Below, one piece after another: positions 17,510 to 25,979 of a stretch of DNA of 64,000 nt. The DNA lies in the NCBI GenBank assembly GCA_035651455.1, contig DASRFR010000029.1, positions 526,248 to 590,247 on the forward strand, in the 5' to 3' direction. The notes below the pieces were generated by a model, which saw only the letters and a program-made list of their open reading frames with translations, had not been told where the DNA came from and did no database searches. Numbering within the stretch: the first letter of the stretch is position 1; each line of letters starts with the position of its first letter. The position numbers and the translations under genes were made by a program. The stretch comes from DASRFR01 sp035651455. GTDB lineage: Bacteria; Acidobacteriota; Terriglobia; Terriglobales; Acidobacteriaceae.

Positions 17510-17965
17510 ATGGACCCGAGTTCCGCATATCGCGAAGCATCCGCCCAGAGCGGCAATCCTGTCCACCTTGTCGTGCTTGCTTACGAGCAGTTGGTGCGAG
17601 ACCTGCGCAGGGCACTGACCGCATGGCAAGATCACGATATCGAAAAGCGAACCCACGAGATCGATCACGCCCTCGTAGTTCTAGCTCAATTACAGGGCAC
17701 CCTGGACATGGAGCTAGGCGGAGAGGTCGCGCGCAACCTGGAGCGCTTCTACAACGGGCTGCGGGCCAGTCTTCTGCAGGCCCAGATCGACGGCGCGACC
17801 GACATCCTGCAGAAACAGATCGCGAATATTCTGTCCCTGCGTGAAGCCTGGCTGGAAGTCGAACGTGCCACCTCGCCTGCCGGTCCGCACACCCCCATTG
17901 CTTCCCCTGCCGCAGGTGGCAGGACGGCAAATCCCGAGGAAATCTCAAGCGATTGGAGAGGTTAG
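17510..17965 (+). CDS. fliS: flagellar export chaperone FliS
   Basis: A 151-residue helical protein beginning with a short tail and YREASAQSGNPVHLVVLAYEQLVRDLRRAL, then the four-helix bundle typical of FliS. It binds newly made flagellin in the cytoplasm and prevents early assembly. The last ~30 residues are a Pro/Ala-rich extension. Its TAG stop shares one base with the GTG of the next gene. Confidence 0.92.
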   Translation: MDPSSAYREASAQSGNPVHLVVLAYEQLVRDLRRALTAWQDHDIEKRTHEIDHALVVLAQLQGTLDMELGGEVARNLERFYNGLRASLLQAQIDGATDILQKQIANILSLREAWLEVERATSPAGPHTPIASPAAGGRTANPEEISSDWRG

Positions 17966-18315
17966 TGTCAGCTTTTTTGCGGGATCTGGATGAAAGTAAT
18001 GCCAGCCTGGGCAATCATCTTCGAAAGTTGACCGATCCGGAACTGAACGTGGCCTGGCTCAGCGCGGAACTGGTCGGCGTTCTCTCAGACTTGCGAGACC
18101 TTGGAGAATGGCTGCGAAGCGAGACGGCTACGCGAGACCGGCTCCCGGTTCACCAACAGCTGCTCGAATACAGGGCAAAACTCGAACAGCTGAGGAATGT
18201 CATGTGCGCATTGCACAGCAGGTTGCTGACGGAGCGAAGTCGTCTGCAGGCTGAGAGGACCCACTTGAACACCGCGTCGGAGTGGGCGCGGGCCTCTCGT
18301 AAGACCTATTATTGA
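17965..18315 (+). CDS. FliT-like helical flagellar protein
   Basis: A 116-residue, Leu- and Arg-rich, mostly helical protein with no clear motif. The size, helical character and position directly after fliS suggest the FliT class of FliD chaperones, but identity at sequence level cannot be claimed. The GTG at 17965 is preferred because GGAGAGG precedes it and it overlaps the fliS stop by one base; a TTG four codons upstream is possible. It ends one base from the convergent flgL stop. Confidence 0.6.
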   Translation: MSAFLRDLDESNASLGNHLRKLTDPELNVAWLSAELVGVLSDLRDLGEWLRSETATRDRLPVHQQLLEYRAKLEQLRNVMCALHSRLLTERSRLQAERTHLNTASEWARASRKTYY

Positions 18316-18316
18316 A

Positions 18317-19201
18317 CTATCGCAGGTAATCGAACAGGCTCAGTTGCGAGGTTTTGCCAATCGCCGCCAGTGTCGCGTTGCGCGCGTTCTGTGCGTTGAT
18401 TAAGTGGCTGGCCACCGCCATCATGTCTGCCGCCGCGACTGTATTCTCCTGCTGTCCAAGTTGTAGCTTCGCGCTGTTCAGGTAGTTTTTCTGACTCTCA
18501 ATTTGCTGGATGGAGTTGCCGTAAAACACGCGTTTCTGCGTCACACAGTCGAATGCTTTTCGCACCGCAATCACCGCGTTGTCGATCCCGGTATTGGTCT
18601 GCAGCGCAGTCGACAAGTCCTGGATAGCTTGAAAGACGTCCGCACCCGCCGCATTGAAGATTTCCGAACCCGGCTGATTGACTTGTACCCGGAATCCGTT
18701 GCCGATTTCAACTGAATTCACGCCCGCGTTGCCGGTGTAGCGGATGCCGGAAGCAACATTGGGATCCAGCACGAACGGCTGGGCGACGGCAGTTCCGGCG
18801 AACACGTAACGGCCCTGGTAGGACAAGTTTGCCAAGCTGACCATCTGATCGCGCAGCCCGCTGACCTCGTTCGCGATTGCGGCGCGATCGCTGTCGGACG
18901 CGGTCGACGTGCCTCCCTCAATGCCGAGGCTGATCGCGCGTTGCAGGGTTTCTACCACTGAACTCAAAGCAGAGTCTGCCATCTGCAGTTGGCCGCTCAC
19001 GCTGCCCGCACTGCGCAGAAACGAATCAGCCAGGCTGCTCTGGTCGCGAATTTGCGCCAGCAACGCGGCTCCTCCCGGGTCATCGGACGGTTGGTTGATT
19101 CGTCGCGATGAGGCCAGTTCAAGCAACGCATTCTGCTGCTGTTCCTGGCTCTGCTCCAGGGCCGCAAGCAGGTCGGGCATGACATTAGGATTCACCCGCA
19201 T
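18317..19201 (-). CDS. flgL: hook-filament junction protein FlgL (HAP3)
   Basis: A 294-residue flagellin-like protein. The N-terminus MRVNPNVMPDLLAALEQSQ leads into SSRRINQPSDDPGGAALLAQIRDQ, and the middle has GRYVFAGT, usual in FlgL. The C-terminal helix ends AQNARNATLAAIGKTSQLSLFDYL. It joins the hook-associated FlgK to the filament. The start has AGGAG upstream; flgK ends six bases before it, in the operon flgM-flgN-flgK-flgL. Confidence 0.93.
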   Translation of the reverse strand: MRVNPNVMPDLLAALEQSQEQQQNALLELASSRRINQPSDDPGGAALLAQIRDQSSLADSFLRSAGSVSGQLQMADSALSSVVETLQRAISLGIEGGTSTASDSDRAAIANEVSGLRDQMVSLANLSYQGRYVFAGTAVAQPFVLDPNVASGIRYTGNAGVNSVEIGNGFRVQVNQPGSEIFNAAGADVFQAIQDLSTALQTNTGIDNAVIAVRKAFDCVTQKRVFYGNSIQQIESQKNYLNSAKLQLGQQENTVAAADMMAVASHLINAQNARNATLAAIGKTSQLSLFDYLR

Positions 19202-19207
19202 GGCGGT

Positions 19208-20581
19208 TTACTCCTTCCCGAGGTTGATAACGCTCTGCAGCATGTCATTAATCACGGTGACAAGCCGGGCGGACGCTTCATACGCGCGCTGATAGCGGAT
19301 GAGATTTGTGGCTTCCTCGTCCAGGGAGACGCCGGAAACGGCTGAGCGCTGATCCTGTAATTGCCGCAACATCAATTTGGAAGCGTCGAGTTCTGCCGAA
19401 TCGTTCGCGATCTCGTTCCCCACGCCGAAAATAATGCTGGAATAGTAGTTGGTGGGGCTGGAACCTGAACCAATCGCCTGGTCGCGCACTGCCGCCAAGG
19501 CCAGCAGATTGCCGTTGTCTCCGGGGCTGCTGGAATCGGAACTCGCCGCCAGCCTGGCCGGGTCGGTGATTTGCACGGCGAGTACGCCGGCCGCCCCCAC
19601 CCCCGAGCCTGATGGTGCGACAAACAGGTCGCCACCTGGCGTTCCGGAAAGATCAAATCCGCCGTGATGCGCCGCATTTACCTGGTTCGCTAATCCCGCC
19701 GCCAGCGTGTCCAGTTGCGCCGCCACTCCGGGGATCTCCTCATCGCGAAGCTGCAGCAGTCCGGAGAGTTCGCCGGAAGTGATATTGCCGGTGATGTCGG
19801 AGCCTTGATAGTAGATGCGTTGCAATCCTGAGGAATCGGGCCGCACGCTGAGAGCAAAACTCTGGTTCGCGACTACCATCGCGCTCCCGCTCCTGGTGGT
19901 CAAGGTGAGTCCCGACTCGCTTTGAACCGTGGCGACATCAATCAGCCCGCCAAGTTGTTCGATCAGAGCCTGCCGCTGATCTTCCAACGCACTGGGATCG
20001 CGGCCCAGGTTTTGCATGGCCACAATTTCGGCATTCAAACCTGAGATTTGCTTGCTGAGCGAATTGACCTGGTTAACATCCTGGATAACGTTAAGGTCGA
20101 GATTGGTTCGCTGGTCCTGCAGGTCGGCGTAAGTATTCCGGAATGCGCTCGCCACATTGCCGGCTGCCAGCAACACCCCCTGGCGCAGCGCCAGGTTCCC
20201 CGGATCAGTCGATAGCTGGTTGATGCTGGCAAAGAATTTTGAAATTAAATTGCCGATGTCGCCATCACTTGCACTGAACCGCACTTGCAACTGGTTCATG
20301 CCCGCAACCAGCGCATCCAGCCGGCCCTGCTGCTGGGTTTCATCGTCGATGCGCAACTGCAAGATGGGATCGCGAACCGCTTCCAGCCTTTGCAGGATAA
20401 CTCCTGTACCCACCGTCAGCGCCCCCAGGGTAACCGGATCGCCCTCGGTGAATACGGGCCGTTCACGAGAAAATCCCGGGGTATTGGCATTGGCGACATT
20501 GTTGGCGGTGGCATCGAGAGCACCCTGCTCCGCATGCAGCGCGTTCACCGCGACCGACAAGCTGGCAAACAGACTGGACAT
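19208..20581 (-). CDS. flgK: hook-associated protein FlgK (HAP1)
   Basis: A 457-residue protein. The N-terminal rod/hook motif ALDATANNVANANTPGFSRERPVF is clear, followed by GTGVILQRLEAVRDPILQLRID. The C-terminus has SGVSLDEEATNLIRYQRAYEASARLVTVINDMLQSVINLG, the FlgK/FlgE C-terminal helix. It is the first junction protein on the hook. The start ATG has CAGGAG upstream. Third in the flgM-led operon. Confidence 0.95.
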   Translation of the reverse strand: MSSLFASLSVAVNALHAEQGALDATANNVANANTPGFSRERPVFTEGDPVTLGALTVGTGVILQRLEAVRDPILQLRIDDETQQQGRLDALVAGMNQLQVRFSASDGDIGNLISKFFASINQLSTDPGNLALRQGVLLAAGNVASAFRNTYADLQDQRTNLDLNVIQDVNQVNSLSKQISGLNAEIVAMQNLGRDPSALEDQRQALIEQLGGLIDVATVQSESGLTLTTRSGSAMVVANQSFALSVRPDSSGLQRIYYQGSDITGNITSGELSGLLQLRDEEIPGVAAQLDTLAAGLANQVNAAHHGGFDLSGTPGGDLFVAPSGSGVGAAGVLAVQITDPARLAASSDSSSPGDNGNLLALAAVRDQAIGSGSSPTNYYSSIIFGVGNEIANDSAELDASKLMLRQLQDQRSAVSGVSLDEEATNLIRYQRAYEASARLVTVINDMLQSVINLGKE

Positions 20582-20583
20582 AC

Positions 20584-20976
20584 TCAGCTCCTGGTCCGCG
20601 AAGGCATCTCTCCAGACGCTACAGGCGCCGCATAAGGCGACGTGGGGCCAACGCTCATGTTTTCGAGCACGAGTATCGCCCGTCGCATGCGACGCAATAA
20701 CGCTGCATGGACCCTGGTGCGATAATGCAACCGCTGCGCCGTGTTTTCCAATTCCGAGCCGAGCAAAGGGGGATTGTCAGACACGGCTTTTTGATCACTC
20801 TGGGCCGCGACCCATTCCCGGCAGAGTGCGAACTGGCGTTCGCAATGCTGCTCCAGGGCGGCCACGTCCATGCGCGCGATCGCCACCTCGGCTTGCGTGA
20901 GGCACTCAGTTAAATCGCTCATCACCGCCATGCGGCGGTCGTTAAGCTCGACAGAGCTCTGTTCTGCGATGGGCAT
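20584..20976 (-). CDS. FlgN-like flagellar export chaperone (by position)
   Basis: A 130-residue, helix-rich protein between flgM and flgK, exactly where flgN (the chaperone of FlgK and FlgL) normally stands. Sequence features are weak: an amphipathic N-terminal helix (LTECLTQAEVAIARMDVAALEQHCERQ) and a second long helix after residue 80. The family call rests on order and size. The ATG at 20976 lacks a good ribosome site; ATG codons at residues 16 and 19 are alternatives. Confidence 0.6.
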   Translation of the reverse strand: MPIAEQSSVELNDRRMAVMSDLTECLTQAEVAIARMDVAALEQHCERQFALCREWVAAQSDQKAVSDNPPLLGSELENTAQRLHYRTRVHAALLRRMRRAILVLENMSVGPTSPYAAPVASGEMPSRTRS

Positions 20977-20986
20977 AGTAATAGTG

Positions 20987-21289
20987 CTAGGGCCGATTTT
21001 TTGCCGACATGCTCACGATTTCGCTGAACATGGCCTCAGCCACCTGCTCAGCAGTCGTCTGGTAAGTACCATCAGCGATCTTCTGTCGCAGTGCCGCCAC
21101 CTTGTCTTCCCGGATGGCCGGCATGTGGTTGGCCTGACTTTCCAGTCTTTGTACCCTCTGGTGTGTCGAGAGCCGCGCCATATCCTGGCTGGCTTCGCTC
21201 GCCCGGGAATTCCCTGCCTCCGAGCGCGGCTTAACCCGCGATCCAGTCTCGGAAACATCCGCCAGCCGCGGGTTTAAGTCGATTCTCAT
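20987..21289 (-). CDS. flgM: anti-sigma-28 factor FlgM
   Basis: A 100-residue protein with the FlgM signature REDKVAALRQKIADGTYQTTAEQVAEAM in the C-terminal half and an unstructured, Ser/Arg-rich N-terminal half. FlgM holds the flagellar sigma factor FliA inactive until it is exported through the finished hook-basal body. The start is ATG behind GAGGAAAAGG. First gene of flgM-flgN-flgK-flgL, downstream of a near-perfect sigma-28 promoter, so FliA would control its own inhibitor. No fliA gene is in the window. Confidence 0.92.
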   Translation of the reverse strand: MRIDLNPRLADVSETGSRVKPRSEAGNSRASEASQDMARLSTHQRVQRLESQANHMPAIREDKVAALRQKIADGTYQTTAEQVAEAMFSEIVSMSAKNRP

Positions 21290-21328
21290 GGCCTTTTCCT
21301 CGCCTTACATCTTTCCCCTGCAATTTGA

Positions 21329-21355
21329 CTATCGGCTAGGCATTAAAAAGCTTTA
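21329..21355 (-). promoter_or_regulatory. sigma-28-like promoter for flgM-flgN-flgK-flgL
   Basis: On the minus strand TAAA (21355-21352), exactly 15 bases, then GCCGATAG (21336-21329). Only the last base departs from the FliA consensus TAAA-N15-GCCGATAA. It lies 40 bases before the flgM ATG, so the leader is about 33 bases. Confidence 0.75.
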
Positions 21356-21376
21356 ATGCAAATTTGAGACGGTGGC

Positions 21377-21760
21377 CTATTGCCTTCCGAGCCCCCTTCT
21401 ACCGAAATCGGCCTGCTCCTCAGACACCTTCGTTACCTCAGCGATGGTTCCTTTGGTTCCTCCAGCATTCTCGGCTCGGCTGAGCGCCGCCATCTGCTTG
21501 CTGATCATGTCGGTCAGTCCTAAGCCACCGCTTCCGGCCAACTCATGGGCGAGTGCTTGCACCCCCATGTAGGCATAATTGTCGGCCGCAGGATTCACCT
21601 CTCCTCCAGGAACTCCGGCGAAGGTTTTTTGCAGAGAAGTCAGCATCTCGCCGAGGAGAATGGCCGCGAAATCCTGCGCCGCTTTCCGTAATTTGCTATC
21701 CGGCTCCAGGCTGCCGGGGTCAACTGGCAACGGTTTCGAGACTCCGCCCGATGTCAGCAC
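21377..21760 (-). CDS. flgJ: rod-binding protein, FlgJ N-terminal type
   Basis: A 127-residue protein with the rod-binding region LRKAAQDFAAILLGEMLTSLQKTF and YMGVQALAHELAGSGGLGLTDMI. It is the FlgJ N-terminal domain alone; the peptidoglycan-cutting domain of enterobacterial FlgJ is absent, so rod passage through the wall must use another enzyme. GTG start, one base after the flgI stop. Last gene of the flgF-G-A-H-I-J operon. Confidence 0.87.
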   Translation of the reverse strand: MLTSGGVSKPLPVDPGSLEPDSKLRKAAQDFAAILLGEMLTSLQKTFAGVPGGEVNPAADNYAYMGVQALAHELAGSGGLGLTDMISKQMAALSRAENAGGTKGTIAEVTKVSEEQADFGRRGLGRQ

Positions 21761-21761
21761 C

Positions 21762-22862
21762 TCAGATCACCTCCAGCTCGGCATCGAGCGCTCCCGCCGC
21801 CTTGATCGCCTGCAATATCGCAATCACGTCGCGGGCGGTCGCGCCGATGGCCTGTAACCCGCTCACCAGTTGTTCCACGCTCGCCCCTTCTCCGACTTCC
21901 ACCTTGCGCGCCGCCGTTTCCCGCGCCTGCACCGACGTTTGCGGAAGAACCGTGGTCTGGCCCTTCGAGAAAGGCTCGGGCTGCGAAACCGATAATTCCG
22001 TGGTCACCTCCACCGACAAATTTCCGTGCAGAATGGAAACCGCCCCAAGGCGCACATCTTTCCCCATGACCACGGTTCCCGTCCGTTCGTTGACCACCAC
22101 CTTGGCGCGCCGGTGAACGGCGACCGGCAGATTCTCCAAACGGGCCAGCAGGGCCGGGATGGGCGTCGCCGCAGCGGGATGCAGTTCGATGCGACGGCTG
22201 TCCTTCACGATCGCGAGCTCCGAACCCATCTCCCGATTCACCGCCGCCGAGATCTCCTCCGCCGTGCTGAAGCTGGGTTCGTTCAGCAGCAGCGCGAGCT
22301 CGCGCACTTTGCCCAGGTCGAGCGCGGCGTCGCGCTCCACCCGGCCACCTCCGGAAATGCGGCCTACCGTCGGATGATTCACCTGTTTCGAATTGCCGGT
22401 CGCGCCCACGCTGTAGCCGCCGACCGTCACTGGTCCTTGTGCCGCCGCGTACACCTGCCCATCGGCGGCCCGTAGCGGGGTCAGAAGCAACAATCCGCCT
22501 TCCAGGCTCTTGGCATCGCCAATGGAAGAAACCGTCACGTCGAGCGGTGTGCCGGGACGGGAAAAGGGGCCCAGGGTGGCGGTCACGAATACCGCGGCGA
22601 CATTATTCACCCGCAACCCTCCGGGAGCAATCTGTACGCCCATGCGCTCCAGCGCGCCGGCCAGGGTCTGCGTGGTAAACACGGTTTGCCCGCGGTCCCC
22701 GGTGCCATTCAATCCCACAACCATGCCGTAGCCGATCAGCGGGTTCTCGCGCACACCCTCCACGGTAGTGATGTCGCGGATCAGCGCCTGCCGCGGCGTT
22801 TCTTCCGCCTGCGCCATGAGGCACGCCAGCGCCATCATCCCGACCACCAGCCCACTCTTCAT
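21762..22862 (-). CDS. flgI: flagellar P-ring protein FlgI
   Basis: A 366-residue exported protein. A signal peptide (MKSGLVVGMMALACLMAQA) precedes IRDITTVEGVRENPLIGYGMVVGLNGTGD, the FlgI hallmark, and SRPGTPLDVTVSSIGDAKSLEGG follows. The C-terminus has SVEQLVSGLQAIGATARDVIAILQAIKAAGAL. It forms the periplasmic P ring around the rod, with FlgA as assembly helper. The presence of both P and L rings shows a diderm cell. AGGAG precedes the ATG. Confidence 0.96.
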   Translation of the reverse strand: MKSGLVVGMMALACLMAQAEETPRQALIRDITTVEGVRENPLIGYGMVVGLNGTGDRGQTVFTTQTLAGALERMGVQIAPGGLRVNNVAAVFVTATLGPFSRPGTPLDVTVSSIGDAKSLEGGLLLLTPLRAADGQVYAAAQGPVTVGGYSVGATGNSKQVNHPTVGRISGGGRVERDAALDLGKVRELALLLNEPSFSTAEEISAAVNREMGSELAIVKDSRRIELHPAAATPIPALLARLENLPVAVHRRAKVVVNERTGTVVMGKDVRLGAVSILHGNLSVEVTTELSVSQPEPFSKGQTTVLPQTSVQARETAARKVEVGEGASVEQLVSGLQAIGATARDVIAILQAIKAAGALDAELEVI

Positions 22863-22874
22863 TCCTAATCGCTC

Positions 22875-23573
22875 CTAAAAGCCCAGGATGCGCAGCAATA
22901 CCCGAATCACCGCGTTGGGAGGTCGGGTGCCGTCGCTGAGCACTCCTTTGCCCTTTACCTCCAGCTCCAGGTTGCTGATCTTGTCGGATAGAACTGTATT
23001 GTCCGGGGTGAGATCGCCGGCACGAACTACGCCGCGCAGCAGAATGGTCTGCCGCTCGTTGTTCATGGTGACCTGGCGCTGCGCTTCGATCACCAGCGCG
23101 CCGCTCGGCAATAATGCCACGACCCGTCCGCCGAGGCTGGTGCGCAAGCTGGATTTGGAAGTGGCCTGTGCTTTCCCCTGCAGGGTGGCGGAAGAGCGCG
23201 GAGAAAACAGTTGCTGCACAGCGCTGAGGCTGGGATTGCCGGCCACCGCGTCGACGCCCGAACTCGCCTTGAAACTGCGATCGGTAGCTACGCTGCCGCT
23301 GTTCTGTGCGGTGACGTCCTGCGCCACTACGATGGTCACCAGGTCACCCACGACGGCCGCCTTGTAGTCGGTCGCCAGATTAGCGAGGCGTCCGGAATCT
23401 TGCCAAAGGCTTCCTGATGTCGTCGGCGGGTTCACCGGAGAACTGTCCTGAACCCTGAGCAGGTACTGCGACAGGGACTCGCGGCTGGCGTTTTTTTCGC
23501 TGGCTTGTCCCCGGGCGACCAGCAGCAGTGATAGCAGCAAAGCCGTGGCCGCGGCATTGCCGGCCCTGCTCAT
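22875..23573 (-). CDS. flgH: flagellar L-ring protein FlgH
   Basis: A 232-residue exported protein forming the outer-membrane L ring. The ATG chosen gives MSRAGNAAATALLLSLLLVARGQA as signal and overlaps the flgA stop as ATGA; a 40-residue longer frame upstream lies inside flgA. Key regions: SLWQDSGRLANLATDYKAAVVGDLVTIVV, then LPSGALVIEAQRQV and LRGVVRAGDLTPDNTVLSDKI near the C-terminus. The usual lipobox Cys is not evident in the signal region, which is unusual for FlgH. Confidence 0.92.
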   Translation of the reverse strand: MSRAGNAAATALLLSLLLVARGQASEKNASRESLSQYLLRVQDSSPVNPPTTSGSLWQDSGRLANLATDYKAAVVGDLVTIVVAQDVTAQNSGSVATDRSFKASSGVDAVAGNPSLSAVQQLFSPRSSATLQGKAQATSKSSLRTSLGGRVVALLPSGALVIEAQRQVTMNNERQTILLRGVVRAGDLTPDNTVLSDKISNLELEVKGKGVLSDGTRPPNAVIRVLLRILGF

Positions 23574-24196
23574 GGCCGCCGCCCGCTGGAGGCGACGAGC
23601 AGTTGTTCGCCCTCGACTCGCGCGCGGAACACGCGACCGCTCTCCGGGTTGCGTACGCGAATCCACTGCCCCAGAACTCCGGGTTCGAGACATACCACGC
23701 GCACCATGACCCGCACCTCACCGGTCTTGGAAACCAGGTTCGCCATCTCTCCCCCGCGGAGCAGTATCTGGCGTTGCGCCGGCTTTGCGCCTCGAAGCGC
23801 GGTTTTTTGCCGCGACGTCAACCCTCGGTTTACGAACTGTTCTCGAGTGATCTCGCCCAGCGGCGGCCCCGACGTGGTCCCGGGAGCTGTCACCAGGAAG
23901 GGAACGCACGCACCGGCTTCGCGGCAACGTAAGCGAAATGTCCAGCAGTTCAGCATTGGGTCCCAGCCAAAGCTCGACAATTCCAGCGCCTTGGTTGGCG
24001 TGAGCGCCGTGGCCGAGTAGGTCAGTGCGCCGGCTGCGACCTTCGGCGCATCGCCGTTTTCCTCCGCCGCAAGGCCGTCGTGAATGGCCTGCCATATCCG
24101 CGCGCGCATGGTGGCATCGGCGGAGACCTGCGCAGGCAACGATGACGATACGAAAACCGCCACCCAGAACGCGATGTGGCACGCCCGGCGGATCAC
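23570..24196 (-). CDS. flgA: P-ring assembly chaperone FlgA
   Basis: About 208 residues with an N-terminal signal (HIAFWVAVFVSSSLPAQVSA) and a C-terminal SAF-type region: GEITREQFVNRGLTSRQKTALR, PAQRQILLRGGEMANLVSK and a last IRVRNPESGRVFRARVEGEQLL. It helps FlgI assemble in the periplasm. The GTG at 24196 was chosen because a strong GAGGAGAGG precedes it; the longer TTG-started frame overlaps flgG. Confidence 0.87.
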   Translation of the reverse strand: MIRRACHIAFWVAVFVSSSLPAQVSADATMRARIWQAIHDGLAAEENGDAPKVAAGALTYSATALTPTKALELSSFGWDPMLNCWTFRLRCREAGACVPFLVTAPGTTSGPPLGEITREQFVNRGLTSRQKTALRGAKPAQRQILLRGGEMANLVSKTGEVRVMVRVVCLEPGVLGQWIRVRNPESGRVFRARVEGEQLLVASSGRRP

Positions 24197-24207
24197 AGGT
24201 CCTCTCC

Positions 24208-24999
24208 TCAACGGCCGAGGTTATTCACTTCCTGAAACATCTGGTCGGCGGCGGTGACCACCCGCGAGTTAGCTTCGTAGGAGCGCTGCGCCATGATCAT
24301 CTGAATGAATTCGTCCACCACGTTGACGTTCGACTGCTCCAGATAACCCTGCTGAATCCGGCCCAGCCCCTCGCTCCCGCCCGGTGTACCGATAATGGCG
24401 TCGCCCGATGCCGTCGTAGCCAGGAACAGGTTCTTGCCCACGCTGTTGAGGCCCCCGGGATTGGGAAACAGCGCAAGCTGCAGGTTGCCCACCTGTTGCG
24501 CCTGGCTCTGCCCCGGTTGCGTGACTGTGACGGTGCCGTCGGCGCCCACGTTGATGGCGGTGGCGTCTGGCGGAAGCGTGATGGCCGGTTCGATGGGATC
24601 CCCGTCGGCGGTGACGATCTTGCCCTGCGCATCCAGGTGAAATGCGCCGCCCCGGGTATAGGCCGTCTCACCCGTGGGCAGCGTGACTTGGAAAAATCCC
24701 TGGCCCTCAATGGTCAGATCCAACGGGTTCCCTGTCTGGCTCAGATCGCCCTGCGATTGGATAATCTCTGACGCCGCCGATCGCGTCCCCAATCCCACCT
24801 GCAATCCCGCGGCGACCGTCGTTTGCTGGGTGGCAGCAGAGCCGGGCATGACCATGTTCTGATAGAGCAGGTCCTGAAACTGCATGCGGCGCCGGCGGAA
24901 ACCGGCGGTGCTCGAGTTCGCCAGGTTGTTAGCGATATTGTCGAGATTGAGTTGCTGCGCCATCATTCCGGTAGCTGCCGTATAGAGAGATCGAAACAT
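24208..24999 (-). CDS. flgG: flagellar distal rod protein FlgG
   Basis: A 263-residue rod protein. The N-terminus MFRSLYTAATGMMAQQLNLDNIANNLANSSTAGFRRRR carries the rod-protein motif. The centre has GQGFFQVTLPTGETAYTRGGAFHLDAQGKIVTADGDPI, and the C-terminus VNVVDEFIQMIMAQRSYEANSRVVTAADQMFQEVNNLGR is diagnostic of FlgG. GAGGAG lies ahead of the ATG. It follows flgF by 12 bases. Confidence 0.96.
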   Translation of the reverse strand: MFRSLYTAATGMMAQQLNLDNIANNLANSSTAGFRRRRMQFQDLLYQNMVMPGSAATQQTTVAAGLQVGLGTRSAASEIIQSQGDLSQTGNPLDLTIEGQGFFQVTLPTGETAYTRGGAFHLDAQGKIVTADGDPIEPAITLPPDATAINVGADGTVTVTQPGQSQAQQVGNLQLALFPNPGGLNSVGKNLFLATTASGDAIIGTPGGSEGLGRIQQGYLEQSNVNVVDEFIQMIMAQRSYEANSRVVTAADQMFQEVNNLGR

Positions 25000-25011
25000 G
25001 CGTTTATCTCC

Positions 25012-25743
25012 TCAGACCCGCGGCAGTTCGCCGGCTGCCGTGTGATCCAGTTCGCTGTAAAACATCGAGAGCGTCCTCTGCAGCATCTCCGCCTGGCGCT
25101 GCACCGCGATAAGCGCAACCATCGCCGCCATCGGGTTGACGTTTGAAGCTTCCAGAACTCCCTGTCGAACAGCTGAGCCGCGCGCTTTTACTGCGCCTGT
25201 TTCCGGTGCCGAGTACATGGAGTTTCCTTCTGACTCGAGCCTCGAGTTCGCCGCGAACTCTACGATCTTCAGCTTTCCCGTGATCGCGCCATCCACTGAC
25301 AACGTTCCATCCGCACTAATGGCGAGCGTTCCTGCCGGCACCGGGATCGGTCCTGCTTCTCCCAGGACCAGGTCTCCCGAGGCGGTGGTCAACTGGTGTT
25401 TGCCGGAAACCGTGAAGTTTCCGTTGCGCGTGTACCGTGTGCCGCGAGCGGTTTGCACCACGAAAAAGCCGCCGCCTTCGATGCCCACGTCGAGCAGATT
25501 CCCGGTCCGCTCCAGGCTGCCGGAACTCAGGTCCACTCGGCTATCACCCAGCACGCCATAGTTGTTGATGGCCCGGTTCAGAGGATTGAGCAGCGCGCCT
25601 TGCGCGGCAAGCATCGATTCGAACACTGGCTGCTCGGCGCGATAGCCGTTCGTGCCCAGGTTGGCCAGATTGTGGGCCACCAGTTCCAAGGCTTGCATTT
25701 GCGCCCGCAATCCCGTGCATGCCGCATAACTTCCGCTGTTCAT
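25012..25743 (-). CDS. flgF: flagellar proximal rod protein FlgF
   Basis: A 243-residue FlgF/FlgG-type rod protein: MNSGSYAACTGLRAQMQALELVAHNLANLGTNGYRAEQ at the start, GGGFFVVQTARGTRYTRNGNFTVSGKHQLTTASGD centrally, and LEASNVNPMAAMVALIAVQRQAEMLQRTLSMFYSELD at the end. The order before flgG supports FlgF. The ATG at 25743 gives the family start; a frame 14 codons longer is open. First gene of flgF-G-A-H-I-J; no sigma-28 or sigma-54 motif was found before it. Confidence 0.9.
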   Translation of the reverse strand: MNSGSYAACTGLRAQMQALELVAHNLANLGTNGYRAEQPVFESMLAAQGALLNPLNRAINNYGVLGDSRVDLSSGSLERTGNLLDVGIEGGGFFVVQTARGTRYTRNGNFTVSGKHQLTTASGDLVLGEAGPIPVPAGTLAISADGTLSVDGAITGKLKIVEFAANSRLESEGNSMYSAPETGAVKARGSAVRQGVLEASNVNPMAAMVALIAVQRQAEMLQRTLSMFYSELDHTAAGELPRV

Positions 25744-25979
25744 GGAAGACGTCCTGACCTCGATTGCAAGCACGCGGATGTCCAAGCTTCAACAGTTCCG
25801 ATATGGCAAAGCTTCTGATTTCAGCAGGGTTTGGGGCTGAAAGATAAGAGGAATCTAATGTGGGTCGCGGAGAGGTAAAGCTTCTCTAAGAATGCTCGGC
25901 TAGCAAGCATGTTCGCGTTGCCACACCACCACAAGACTTTGGCGCTCCTTGCGAACGCGCCCTTTGAGCGGCTTGTGCC
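25744..25979. other. intergenic region upstream of flgF
   Basis: 236 bases between the maf stop and flgF start. It should hold the promoter of the rod/ring operon. I see no FliA-like or -24/-12 element on the minus strand and no hairpin terminator for maf. Possibly read by the housekeeping sigma factor. Confidence 0.4.
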
